Assembly (NCBI GenBank): GCA_944548615.1
Contig: OX155961.1
Location: 20,157,971-20,221,970 of the forward strand
Source of the DNA: Micropterix aruncella
Lineage: Eukaryota > Arthropoda > Insecta > Lepidoptera > Micropterigidae
Reading direction: 5' to 3'
DNA: 64,000 nt
The notes beneath the pieces are model-generated. The model was not told where the DNA came from. It did no database searches and saw only the letters and a program-made list of their open reading frames with translations. This document shows, in pieces, positions 43,847-54,149 of this stretch; position 1 is the stretch's first letter, and each line of letters opens with the position of its first letter. Made by a program: the position numbers and the translations under genes.

Positions 43847-44152
43847 TGTGGTGACCTAAGTTAGTTAGTTAGTTAGTTGTACTGGGCGTTCCTCCGCAAG
43901 TCGACATCCAGTGTGCCTATTTTGCGTGTAACGGGGGTAGCGCTATTCCACCCACCCCAGCTCCTCGACGAAAGCCAGCAGGGCTTTCAGGTTTCCTGCT
44001 GCCTCGCGCAGGGTGCCTTCAGTCCCAAGGTGTTTTGTTCTGTATACTTCTACCTGTTTACAATCTAGCAGAATGTGTTTTGTGGTTTCTTCCGCCTCCA
44101 TGCATGCTCTGCACATAGGGCTATTCGTTCCGCCCATGGTGTGGTGACCTAA
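43847..44152 (-). mobile_element. 5'-truncated LINE with C-terminal CCHC and perfect target duplication
   Basis: TGTGGTGACCTAA occurs at 43847-43859 and 44140-44152. Between them the minus strand encodes MCRACMEAEETTKHILLDC, a C-x2-C-x8-H-x4-C knuckle, then LLAFVEELGWVE and a natural stop at 43943. An (AACT)n tail sits next to the low-end duplication. The CCHC after an RNase H-like end is typical of R1/I-group ORF2s. The frame is intact and the duplication exact, so insertion is recent. Confidence 0.85.
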
Positions 44153-44324
44153 ATGGTGAGACTCGATTTAATTGTACAATAATACCTTCTTTATTTTTAC
44201 GAGTAACCTTTTATGTTTTGATTATTAATAGAAGAATTTGATCATTAATGAAGAATTCAATCATATCATGGCCAAATGTAAAGGTAATGCAACTGTCTAT
44301 ACAACTATGTATTATTATTTAGGT

Positions 44325-44358
44325 TTGATTTTATTTGATTTGATTTGATTTGATTTGA
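44325..44358. repeat. (TTTGA)n microsatellite
   Basis: Six to seven GATTT-type units, possibly a retroposon tail. Confidence 0.8.
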
Positions 44359-44359
44359 A

Positions 44360-45039
44360 GACTTTTAAATGGTTTCCTTAAAGTGTCTCTTACCTGAAGA
44401 AAAGTGACTTTTACAAGATGAAAAAATATGTGATATGTGAAAACAATATGACAAAATCATCGGCCTCAGAGCGATTTATAAAAAATTCAGAGACAGCATA
44501 TATCCAACTTTTATATTTAAGGTAAAATAACTGATTTTATGTCTCAAAAAAATAAGAAAAATGGGTAGGCAGTGTTTTTTAAAGAAAAGAGCAATAAAAT
44601 ATAGATCATTTTCAAAATAAATTTATTCATTATCACGGGTGGTTATTAAAGACAAAAATTATCCATTTACTGTAAGTTTTTACGTGGTATAGTTATAGAT
44701 ATATCATGAAATTATTAACGCGTACAAGCACCCTGAAATAGCAGGCGGCGGCGACTACTGGATCAGCAAGGTCAGCGTTCAGCGAAAGGCGGCGCGGGTG
44801 TGAGGAACAAGACGCGTTCATCTATAATATAGGTAGCGTCTTGCACTATATATAAGGAGGACGCCTTGCACTATATATCTAAATGTAAAAAGGCAAAATA
44901 AAGATAACCCTACTTAAATTAACAAATCGATTCGAAACTTTACGCGAAGCGAAGCCGCGGGCGACAGCTATTAGTAAATATAGCGGCTTTATAAAATTTA
45001 CCAGCTGCGCAGATGATGAAGTTTCTGCGCTGGGGTTAA
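44360..45039. other. Unassigned sequence with a short duplication
   Basis: CTTGCACTATATAT occurs twice (about 44831 and 44864), and GC-rich sequence lies at 44740-44800. No gene was recognised. Confidence 0.3.
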
Positions 45040-45430
45040 ATGAGGAAAATCTTAAAATAAAGATTGCGTTCGCGGTGTGCAATTTTGCGTGCACTCGCAG
45101 CGGACTTCATTATTACTGGCAGCAGTCCGAAATTCTTCTAGGTGTGGTGGAATTCCATCTGAGATTGCAGGCAAATATCTCCCGCAAGAGAGCCGCGTAG
45201 CGACGGCCAACTTAAGTGCACAAATAATGCAAGTGAGCGCAATCCGCTCGTTAATCTTAAACTTACAACTGTCCCGGAGTATAATAATGTATTCGCAGGG
45301 GTGACTATACGCGCCCGAGACGAATATCTCCCGGCTTATATGATCTCCTGGTAGCGGAGCTCCTCTTTGTCACGGGCGCGACGCAAATTAAGGCATTACT
45401 CACTTAGGCGACACCTTATAGTTTAGTAGA
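45040..45430. other. GC-richer low-copy island
   Basis: Non-repetitive block with AATATCTCCCGCAAGAGAGC and a second AATATCTCCCGGC about 160 bp later. No domain in the 75-codon frame at 45077. Confidence 0.3.
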
Positions 45431-45538
45431 CACTGATTAAAGCAACTGTTTGAGTTGCCAGACTGATGGGGCCTGCATATTATTAAGACCAAGATGGGAT
45501 GATAATAATATGCGAGTACAACGAAATGAAGCATGAAA

Positions 45539-45805
45539 CGATCTGGTGGCATAGTGGCTAGGTCACCTGATCTTACATTTTAAGGTTTTGGGGTTAATTG
45601 ACGGCTGGATCGCCTTTTTCCGTTAGAATATAATTAATGGTATTGCATTTCAATTCTCACGATCAAATGCAATAACGACACGTATGTTACATACACACAT
45701 ACACATAAATACATCATAACACGGTTGGTTGTAAGAGATTGTTGTATGTTAGTAAACCCATCCATTGTTAAATTTCACAATAAAGAGCAGAAACAAACAA
45801 ACAGG
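45539..45805 (+). mobile_element. tRNA-derived SINE, copy 2
   Basis: CTGGTGGCATAGTGGCTAGG keeps the A box. The B box is mutated (GGTTAATTGACGG), so internal Pol III promotion should be weak. The body and the tail GGTTGGTTGTAAGAGATTG (45723) with 'cacaataaagagc' match copy 1. It is older than copy 1. Confidence 0.85.
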
Positions 45806-46049
45806 TATTTTACATGATGCCCCAAAAATACGTTGACCAACATTTTGAGAATTATTTTAATAATTTTAATATATGTTACCAATATGTACAATAAATAATA
45901 AAAAAGGAACTCTTTCTGAGCACGGAAGTTGAATAATACTCAAAATATACTCCTTTGGCTTTGATGGAGAGCGACAAATGTTCAACGAAAGTCGATACAA
46001 TATTATGTGCTTTTTACACGACTGTCTATCATAAAAAGTAGTGCAATTT
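45806..46049. other. AT-rich spacer
   Basis: Nothing could be assigned. Confidence 0.3.
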
Positions 46050-46440
46050 GTTCAGGGTTCGTCTAAGTATGTTTTCCGTTTCTTTATTTCACCATAACTT
46101 CTAAACGATCGAACCGATTTAAAAGTATTTAGTATTGTTAGAATTGCTTTGCTATCCCGAGTGCCATATAGTATCTTAACTGTACAAATATCAAGTAAAT
46201 AGTAGTCTAAATATCTAAATTTCCAAATGTCAATAAATAAACATAAATATATCGTGTTTCGTGTCAAATGAAAGGTCTGCTTAAGTACATTCCAAAAATA
46301 TATATATGCATGTATATGGATAAATACATAAAACACAAGTATTTCATTAAAAAAAACGTAATGAAAATAATTGTAAATACCGTAGCTCACTTTTTGTAAC
46401 GGCAGTCGTGTTTTTTTTTCCTTTTAATATTTTTGCTTTT
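46050..46440 (+). repeat. Dispersed repeat related to 10900-11400
   Basis: ACATTCCAAAAATATATATA, 'tatttcattaaaaaaaacg' and 'aataattgtaaatac' align with 11270-11350. The 112-codon minus-strand frame is AT-driven and not a gene. Confidence 0.5.
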
Positions 46441-46489
46441 TACATACATAGTAATTTTATCCTATTCCGAAGTATGTGCTGATTTTAAT

Positions 46490-47080
46490 GTATTTAATGG
46501 GAGGAGTTAGGTCGAGTGAGTAGGGTGTCCATTCTTGAGAGCTGATGATGTCAGGGAAATTGGCGGGCTGTGAGCTGAAGCAGAGTCTTGTTGAAGTATC
46601 CATAGCTGGTTGCCGAAATGATTCTGGCTCCAAGAAACAGTCACATATTTGAAAATATCTTGTCAGTACACTTCTATGTTTATTTTGTCAATCTTTTCAA
46701 CAAAATAAGGTGAATTTAGCCTGTTGCGCAAATACCACAGATTTTGTTCGACTGGCAGCCTATATTCTATGATTTTAGTGATGGGATCGTTCAATTGAGA
46801 AACAAAAAACTTTTTTTTAATAGGACATTATCCAATTTCAGCAGTTATGCGTCGTTTAAGAAAATGTTTCTTTCCGAAACGAACTTTTTTAACTTTGTCC
46901 ACAAGAAGTTACACTTTACTCAGTTTATCTTCCATCAAATTGAGGCCAAATTCGACAATGCGTTGCACCGAAGGGCGACTTATCCGCAGATCTCAAGCTA
47001 TTTTTTCGTCTTGGTCTCTGAATTGCGATACAACCTTCTTTGGATAGTGAAACTCAAACTGAAAAAGCTGCAGTAATTAT
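46490..47080 (-). pseudogene. Tc1/mariner-type transposase relic
   Basis: On the minus strand the high end reads LRISRPSVQRIVEFG, like the second helix-turn-helix of a Tc1/mariner DNA-binding domain. The low end reads FGNQLWILQQDSASAHS and, in another frame, IISSQEWTPYS, corresponding to the 'W.+QQDSAPAH' and 'EWPPYSPDLNP' blocks of the DDE core. The middle is short and full of stops. No inverted termini were identified. A dead, deleted copy. Confidence 0.7.
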
Positions 47081-47344
47081 TATTACATATACTATTAATA
47101 TTACATTCTTGATTCCACTGGTACGCCGTGCGAAGGCAGACGCACAGCTCTAAGGCGACGACGCTCTATTCGCTTGACGCCTGCGTCGCACGAGTATACA
47201 ACAAGTCGGGGAATATTCCGTCCGCAGCTGCGACGATTATGAATGCAACGACATTAATTTCTGAGTTGTAAATTATTTTTTCATTTTCTTCTCGTGAACA
47301 ACTTTGATAAATTCAACGATTTAACTTCATTAATTTAAATATTG
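47081..47344. other. Unassigned sequence
   Basis: A GC-rich patch (47125-47240) with no frame of note. Confidence 0.3.
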
Positions 47345-47524
47345 ATGTTTTACACAGAGCGTTCAAGTTTTACGTAAGCACGTTTTTCGGGGGGGGGGGG
47401 ATAGAGGTCTAGTATTTCCTTATTTATGTGTACATAGGTAAGGAGTAAGGCCCTATCTATGCTTGCGTAAGATGTTTTTCTTTTACCAGTCGGCATCGAA
47501 AGTCCAAAGAGATTGTAAAACTCC

Positions 47525-47720
47525 CCAATAGTTGTCCGGTCATTCTGGCATTGAAGGCCAATGGCATGAACCATGCTGTTGCTGTGGTAATCTCCTCGCA
47601 AAAGAGACTTATTCAGGTTCACATCGTTCATGGTTGTACTGCCATACCTCAGACCAGTGCCATTCTTGCTGATTGCAGCAAGAAACTTTTTGTGGAAGTT
47701 TACGTTAGGTTTAAAGTTTG
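47525..47720 (-). mobile_element. RLE-type LINE, short fragment
   Basis: The minus strand reads VNLNKSLLRGDYHSNSM and HAIGLQCQNDRTTIGEF, matching residues 4-38 of the frame at 54196. Homology ends abruptly at about 47525, and the frame then runs into unrelated sequence and a G10 run near 47390. Confidence 0.75.
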
Positions 47721-47729
47721 TATAAGTCT

Positions 47730-48400
47730 AGGTCTAAGTTTTACAAGAATATTTTTAAAATATATATTGATATTTCTACGGCATTAAAGAACACTGTATT
47801 ACACCTTTTATATTTTATTTTATTTATATTTTTCGGAATACTTACAGCGTTTTATACTTAATTCTAACACATATTATACGAATCTAAGGCCAATTAAAAG
47901 TTTTCACAATTAAACTAAAACTGTTGTTACAGCGCAATGAGCTATGAAAAAATGAAGGTTTAAGTAAAGGGAAAGGGATAGGGAAGCCACATTAGAGTTA
48001 TGTAGATGTATTTAAGATATATGATGATATATAACATACATACATATATACATACATACACGTGCACAAATAATAAATTAATATAAATAATACGATAAGG
48101 TAATGATAAAATGTGAAAGTATAGTTAATATAAATATATATAATATACATCACAATGTATTTATTATGAGAAGTAGGATTGACGTTTAAACTCTAATAAT
48201 TTCAACTGATTTTCTATTCTCGGAGGCATTTTGATTATAATTAAATGAAATAAATTTAATTATTGTTATATTATTTTTCTTTTGTTTATTATTTTACGTA
48301 ATGTAAGTAATTAATTAACACACAACAGGGTGAACTGGCGAAATATGCTAATAGATTAATGAAATGCGAAAAAAATATATGCGAAAAAACTATGCGAAAA
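47730..48400. other. AT-rich spacer with (CATA)n
   Basis: CATACATACATATATACATA lies at about 48037-48060. Nothing else was recognised. Confidence 0.4.
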
Positions 48401-48404
48401 AAAG

Positions 48405-48535
48405 GCCAAAGAGACCTAAAATACGATATATTTAAACTTAATTTGAATGATTCACATCCGGGCCAAAGTGACCCCAAACATGGTTTATTCAAATTTACTT
48501 TGAATGATTCAAATCCGGCCGAAGTGACCAACTTA
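48405..48535. repeat. Tandem duplication of ~68 bp
   Basis: GGCCAAAGAGACC ... TTTGAATGATTCACATCCGG is repeated as GGCCAAAGTGACC ... TTTGAATGATTCAAATCCGG, and a third GGCCGAAGTGACC closes it. Confidence 0.75.
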
Positions 48536-48559
48536 TGATGATGCGGGTACCTAGAGGTC

Positions 48560-48990
48560 TGCTCTCGTTACTCAGAAGAGCACTCTAGGCGGTTTATGAT
48601 TTTGCGTGAGATCCGTGTGAGTTTGCTAGCTTGATGGACCACCTGGTGTACCTTAGTACCCAGGAACGGATATTTAAAGTGGAAAGACAGGATGTCGGTA
48701 CTTACGGTTTGGTTTGTTCCGTCTGTGCTGCTGGACTGCACCACTTCTGCTTCTCGTTTAACTGTCACTCACTGAGGTTTCACACGAATTGCGATGCGGG
48801 CTAATCAACACAAAGGTTGTGTGATGCGATGCGGTGGTTTGCGACGAGAAAAAACGATAATCTCGTCTGTTGTTGCGGAGCGAATTGATTCGACGACGCG
48901 CCTCGCCAAGTCAACAAATATACTGTCCTACCCGTCGTTCAGACGGGCCGATCCGTAGCGCTGGGCGGTTCAGATCAAATATCAACTTTT
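48560..48990. other. GC-richer unassigned block
   Basis: A 66-codon minus-strand frame (48568-48768) and a GCGATGCGG-rich stretch (48793-48850) are visible, without family resemblance. Confidence 0.25.
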
Positions 48991-49139
48991 ATAGATTTAC
49001 TAATATAAATATCAACTTTTATAGATTAATATTATAATGGCTAGAAAGCATTGTTATAGTGTAGTAACCATTACCACAGCCTACGTACCTAACGGACGAA
49101 GAAATACCAATCAAACCCGAAGGCTGTTTATCGTATTTC

Positions 49140-50256
49140 TAATTTCTTCGAAGCAAGTATTTGAAGATAAATTAAAAATATTCAAACATTGAAAGTTTAG
49201 GTTATACCTATGATCAAAGTGCTCTATTAAAATACATATTTTGACCATAATTAGTATTGACTCTCGGTAGATAAAATAAATCGCGAGCCCTTGTCTTATT
49301 AATTGGGATTCGGTAGGAGATTCTGCCAACAGAATAGGGACTGTCTATTTTATTATTAATATTATTGTACAGAAAACGTATATCATATTGGAAGCGGCTA
49401 TCCTCGTGTGAGTCCATGTTATGACGGTTAAGACTCTCTGAGTAACTTTCGGAAGTTTGAAACGATTTGAAATCAAGATGTCTCATGAAGTACTTCTGGA
49501 GTCTCTCAACTCTATTTTTATAGACTGTATACTGAGGCGACCAAATGATAGATCTGTATTCGAGAATGCTGCGTACATAGGAGAAGTATAAAATCTTAAG
49601 GGTTCTTACATCGCTAAACGGTTTACACACTCGCTGGATGAATCCTAATATTTTATGAGCTTTTCCGGTAGCATAATCAATGTGTTTATCAAACAGCAGT
49701 TTATTATCTAATACTAAACCCAGATCGCGCACCTCACTCTTTTCACTTAGGGGGATATGATTAGGTTTATAAATGAAATTTATTCTATTATTTTTCCTTG
49801 TGAAAGTAATTTTTTGACATTTTGAAATATTTTATGTTAACTTATTCCTAACACAATAGTCGTAGAACCGGTCGATCTCTCTGAAGATGCTATCATCGAT
49901 GCTATTTACAGACTGGTAAATTTTAAGGTCGTCAGCATAGGAGATGTGAAAACTATTGGAGAAACAATTGCCTACCGAAGATGGGACTGATATAAAATTC
50001 GACTTATGCCCCCCGATGACAATAAATTGATGACGATTGCTGACATACGAAGTAAACTAACGCAGTAAGTCACCATGTATACCGATGTTGCCGAGTTTGC
50101 AAATTAGAATCGCACGATCAACTCGATCGAATGCCTTGCTAAAATCGGTATATGTAACATCGACCTGAGAGCGATTATACATTTGGCAAGATATATAGTC
50201 TGTGAAGTCACACAGATTGGTCAAAACAGAGCGTCGCTGTCTAAACCCATGTTTCT
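49140..50256 (-). mobile_element. LINE-E: reverse transcriptase core to C-terminus
   Basis: Reading down from 50256: KHGFRQRRSVLTNLCDFTDY, VTYTDFSKAFDRVDRAIL, ISYADDLKIYQSVNSIDDSI (YADD catalytic box near 49919-49939), then the 172-codon frame from 49732 with RDLGLVLDNKLLFDKHID and FSYVRSILEYRSIIWSPQY. This is palm, thumb and C-terminal domain of a Jockey-group ORF2. Between NFISVPS and the YADD box the usual GVPQGS...LFxxFIND block is missing, so the palm carries a deletion. A few stops also occur. Endonuclease and ORF1 are absent. Confidence 0.9.
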
Positions 50257-50259
50257 ATA

Positions 50260-50540
50260 TTATCGTAATATGTATTATTAACTCAAGTGATGTGCAATGT
50301 GTTGGATGAGCGAAGCGTCTCAGCCCGGTAGGCGAGACGCGAGAACGGTGATGGTACATTATGTATATTGCGCTTCGTAAGATCGACCTTTCGGTCCAGT
50401 TAACGTACTGTAATACACTTTGGCGAGGAGGCGGGCCGTCTGTGGAACCAAAGCCGCGTTCGAACATCGCCGGCGCCGCTCAAAGCGTACCACTTGCTAT
50501 AACATGTGCTTCCGATACCGTGGAGATAACATGAGCAGGG
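50260..50540. other. GC-richer low-copy island
   Basis: GAGGCGGGCCGTCTGTGGAA and neighbouring sequence occur once. No coding signature. Confidence 0.25.
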
Positions 50541-51315
50541 TTTATACAGTCATGTTGCAAACAAGCTAACGGGTATGTATTCAAAGAGAATAAGTAATAG
50601 CAAATATACAGAAAATTCAAAAACTGTGAGGGGTAATTTGTAAGAAAAGTAATCTGCAACTGACAGTATATACCACTCTATTTATATGTCCATGTTTTAA
50701 TTTCAGGATGCAGTCTTATACTAGCCGTCTTAGGGATTTTATATCATATGTTTTGAAGTATGGATCATTGATACAAGTACATGTAATCGATGCTGACATT
50801 TCTAGGAGGTTTCACGGAGTTGGATAATCAATTCTAATACATAAAACTGAATGGGTAATTGTTGTAACACTTTGCCCCATATACCAAACGAAACTATTAC
50901 AAGTGTAACATTTCACTCTACAGCAGCTAAAGTTAAGTGCGTGATAAAGTGCAAAATTCTAATCGCTCGCTTAATCAGGAATAAAGTATGTTACTTAAAA
51001 TCCATTCTCTGAAGCGCCAGTATTCTAGCCCATATTTCTATTTAGTTTGGTAATTTTAAATTGAACCAAACAGCTGCTTCAATTATTTTACACGTCATCA
51101 CACACAATCAACCCTCATTCAATAATAATTATCAGCATAATTACGATCGTGGATCACGTGGGCCATCATGTTGACGCTAGCGATTTCAATTTTAACACAC
51201 ATCCGCCTGCTCTTCGACCTCCCGACCGCACACCACAGCGGGGCTGATATTTCAAGCCATGCGCCGCGTTACTAAAATAATTGAATATATAGCGTGTTAA
51301 ATTGCTCAATGCAGT
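50541..51315. other. Unassigned sequence
   Basis: A moderately GC-rich part (51160-51280) precedes the next repeat. No gene was recognised. Confidence 0.3.
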
Positions 51316-51512
51316 AACTACGATTTGGCAGCTAGGATTTTATTATGAAAAGCAACGTATAGATGGCACTCATAGTTTTAAAATTGATAAATATCATCGT
51401 ATGTACAATATGGCGGCTTTCGTGGTAAAGCAGTACGGCGGTTCACTTTAAATGGCGCTTTTAATACGCCTATACGGTATCCTATATTGAAATAATATAA
51501 TAACAAACGATT
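51316..51512 (+). repeat. Dispersed repeat N, 5' part
   Basis: ACGATTTGGCAGCTAGGATT, 'atagatggcactcatag', 'caatatggcgg' and 'acgcctatacggtatcc' match 3832-4000 and 56088-56180. Confidence 0.7.
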
Positions 51513-52150
51513 TTTAAATCGTAGCTCTTAAATCAAACTGGATCGTCTTTTGAAAATAAAACCTACATCTGCAATTGTCCGGTAATATAAATTGCCGTAT
51601 TGGCCCTAAAAGCGTTTTCAGAATCGGCCTCAGCAGCGGTTGACTGCCATCTTTCAGTGACATATTGACGAAAAAACTTAATGTTTTCATTCGTCGATCG
51701 TGAAGATTATTCTGGTATCGAGTACTAAAATTAAGTGTCATATCACCACGCGCCCTCTAGCGGAAGAAAAGTAAGTGAAAATTTCCATTCATGCCACTTT
51801 ATGATCCACTGAATTTGGGCTTTTCTATCAATACATAGATAATCTATTGAAAAAGAAAAAGAACTTAATTTTTAACGCGTAACCAAATAAAACACGGAAA
51901 ACGTCCTTCAGAGCGTGGATATGTATAGGAATCAAAAGCATGAGTTTTTTTACACCTGCTGAAAGCGTAGTTACCTAGCAGTCGGCCTATGCGCGAGAAT
52001 TCATAATGAGTGCATCAACGAGAATGCATCAAATTTCTCCTAAATCTTGGCTATAACTAAAATGAAACCATTCAAAATATCCAACTGCAATATATACAAC
52101 AATTTGATTGATGGTCGCCCAATAGGGTACGGTGAAGTAGAAGTGACTTG
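51513..52150. other. Unassigned sequence
   Basis: CACGCGCCCTCTAGCGG near 51750 recalls the 'cgccctctggtg' motif of repeat M. Otherwise nothing. Confidence 0.25.
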
Positions 52151-52156
52151 GTAGGC

Positions 52157-52414
52157 CGTCAACATCCGAAATGACAATATCATTAACCAGGCGTGGTTAA
52201 ATCAATACAGAAATCCGAACTTTCGGTTTTCCCGTGGTTCACCAGGCTCCCTACTGGACGACTTGGAGACACGTGGTTTTCTGCTATTCTTGAAATATAA
52301 AATACCACTGCAAGGGACCAGATTTGGACCAAGAGTGGAATATGATGGCCCAGTTGAATACCATACCAGAATATGCATTCGAGAAGTATTCTCAATAATA
52401 ATGAAACCGCTGTG
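52157..52414 (+). other. Unassigned 86-codon open stretch, possible decayed coding DNA
   Basis: The frame is open between a TAG at 52154 and a TGA at 52415 and is not low-complexity (for example RFSRGSPGSLLDDLETRGF and TRFGPRVEYDGPVEYHTR). Downstream the frame continues with two more stops. I do not recognise the family. It could be a relic of an old element or chance. Confidence 0.2.
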
Positions 52415-52419
52415 AGAAT

Positions 52420-52959
52420 TTTATGTATTTCCAAAGGTATCTTAAAGGATTGAAGATGAAATCTGGAAGCATTGGATTGAAGAAAAAATATCCTAGACAA
52501 AAACCATGAAGAATATGCAAGTAGAGCAGGATCATAAGTACTAAAAAAAGGCGTACACAAAAAGTAAGGCATACGCCTTGTAGGTTAGAGTTAATTCATT
52601 TTCTATTAATATATGTATTTTGCCGACCAAACGTTAGATACTTTTTCAAAAGACTTTGTATATTATGAATTCCATTTTCAATCGTCTTCTTACTGAAACT
52701 GCACCATCTACTAGGCACGACATATTACTTGAATATTTTAGGTCCTCAAATTAAAAGCTGAAATCCGTCTTCTAATTGCATGATTTTTGGCCTAATCAGC
52801 GATTTACGACTTTTGCAAGTAATTTTCCGTCCTCACCTACTTGTATATCATGAGTTATCTTTATTATTTTTAACTTGCATAATATGTTCTTTTTCCATTA
52901 AATTCCATATTTCATCAATACCAATTCAATTCCAGATTTAAGTATTTCCCAGTCGTTTT
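52420..52959. other. AT-rich spacer
   Basis: Nothing could be assigned. Confidence 0.3.
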
Positions 52960-53300
52960 AAAATCCTCAGTCATGTTTTTATTATGACAAAAAATGTCAC
53001 GGCTTGTGTCTACAGTTGTGACGGGTCATGCCATATCCCCTCTCTCACTGCCCCGCTGCTACGCCCGTGCATGTCGGTCAAAGGGAAATTAGGTATTGCG
53101 TTCATCAAGCCATGCATATTCATCAATCTTATGTTTGAAGTGACGCCGGAGGCTTTGTGCGTGCACGCCTTTCCTTTATGGCGCCTTGTTACAATGACGG
53201 AATTAGCCCTCTTAAGGCCCTCTTCCCCTACTCATATGGGGTATGTCAATGTATCTATCCTCGTGAGCACATTGATCGTAACTTCATTTTTTATGGAAAA
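52960..53300. other. GC-richer low-copy island
   Basis: The block includes GTGACGGGTCATGCCATATC and CATGCATATTCATCAATC. A 116-codon plus-strand frame (52984-53334) has no domain and a composition typical of random reading. A regulatory element is the alternative. Confidence 0.3.
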
Positions 53301-53619
53301 TGGACTGAACGAATTTTCCGATTTTGTTAAATAATTTTGGTGTAATTAAGCAGTATTTAATAAACTAATTGCACCATTGACCACAAAAATACAATAGTTG
53401 GCATCATAATACCGTTTTTTTGCATATCATAAAAGCTTTAATTTATTTTTGTACCTCGATGATCGTATACAATAAGAATGTTTGAAAAAAATATTCATTA
53501 AGGCAGAAAAAAAAAAGCTTGAAATAGTGTCGATTACTTCCTTTCTGCGAATTACTCTGAAGCTTTAAGATTGATTAACCAAAGACTTTAATAAGGGTAA
53601 AAAGGATTTTTTAAAATAA
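53301..53619. other. AT-rich spacer
   Basis: An A-run lies near 53506. Nothing else. Confidence 0.3.
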
Positions 53620-54145
53620 GCTTTACTTTCCACCAGTGAGTTCCAGTGACAACCTTCCGGCTCTATGTATAGAACATTGTCATCATATATAATGGAAAGT
53701 ACTCATGTCAGTCAAACAAATGAGTCCAAATTTGACAGTCAAACAAATGGTCTCATCTTCAAACCCTCGTCGTGATGTGTTATGGAAAATACTCAAGACA
53801 ACAAAACAAAAGAGCCCAAATTTGACTATCTTAGTAAATTTTATTACAGAGTTCCAGTTGCAATCTTCCGGATACTTCTTCAGACCCTCGTCATTATGTG
53901 TAATGGAACGTACTCATGATAACAAAAAATACTAGCCCAAATTCGACTGTCCTACCATTTGCCATCAGGGAGTTCCGGTCCTTATATCCCGGCTCCATTA
54001 GCAAAACAGTTCGACGGTACCATAATATTGCATTGTCGCCGTACTTACATAAGTAAGCCAAATTTCAGCTCAATCGGATACCAGCAAGTAGCTGAAAAAC
54101 GGTTTGCAAATTTTGAACTTACATACGAACATTGAAAGTTTATAT
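53620..54145 (+). repeat. Repeat P, uninterrupted copy
   Basis: About three internal units (GAGTTCCAGT, CTTCCGG, 'ctcgtc', 'atgtgtaatggaa-gtactcatga') are followed by the 3' part: 'caaattcgactgtcctaccatttgcc', 'ggtaccataatattgcattgtc', 'aagccaaatttcagctcaatcgg'. It provides the empty site for the G690 insertion at 24165. Confidence 0.75.
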
Positions 54146-54149
54146 AATA

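Noticed and set aside
46052..46390. 112-codon minus-strand frame rich in Tyr/Phe/Ile
   Set aside because: It is contained in a dispersed AT-rich repeat shared with 10900-11400.
52984..53334. 116-codon frame as a possible small gene
   Set aside because: No signal, domain or splice context could be supported; kept only as part of a low-copy island.
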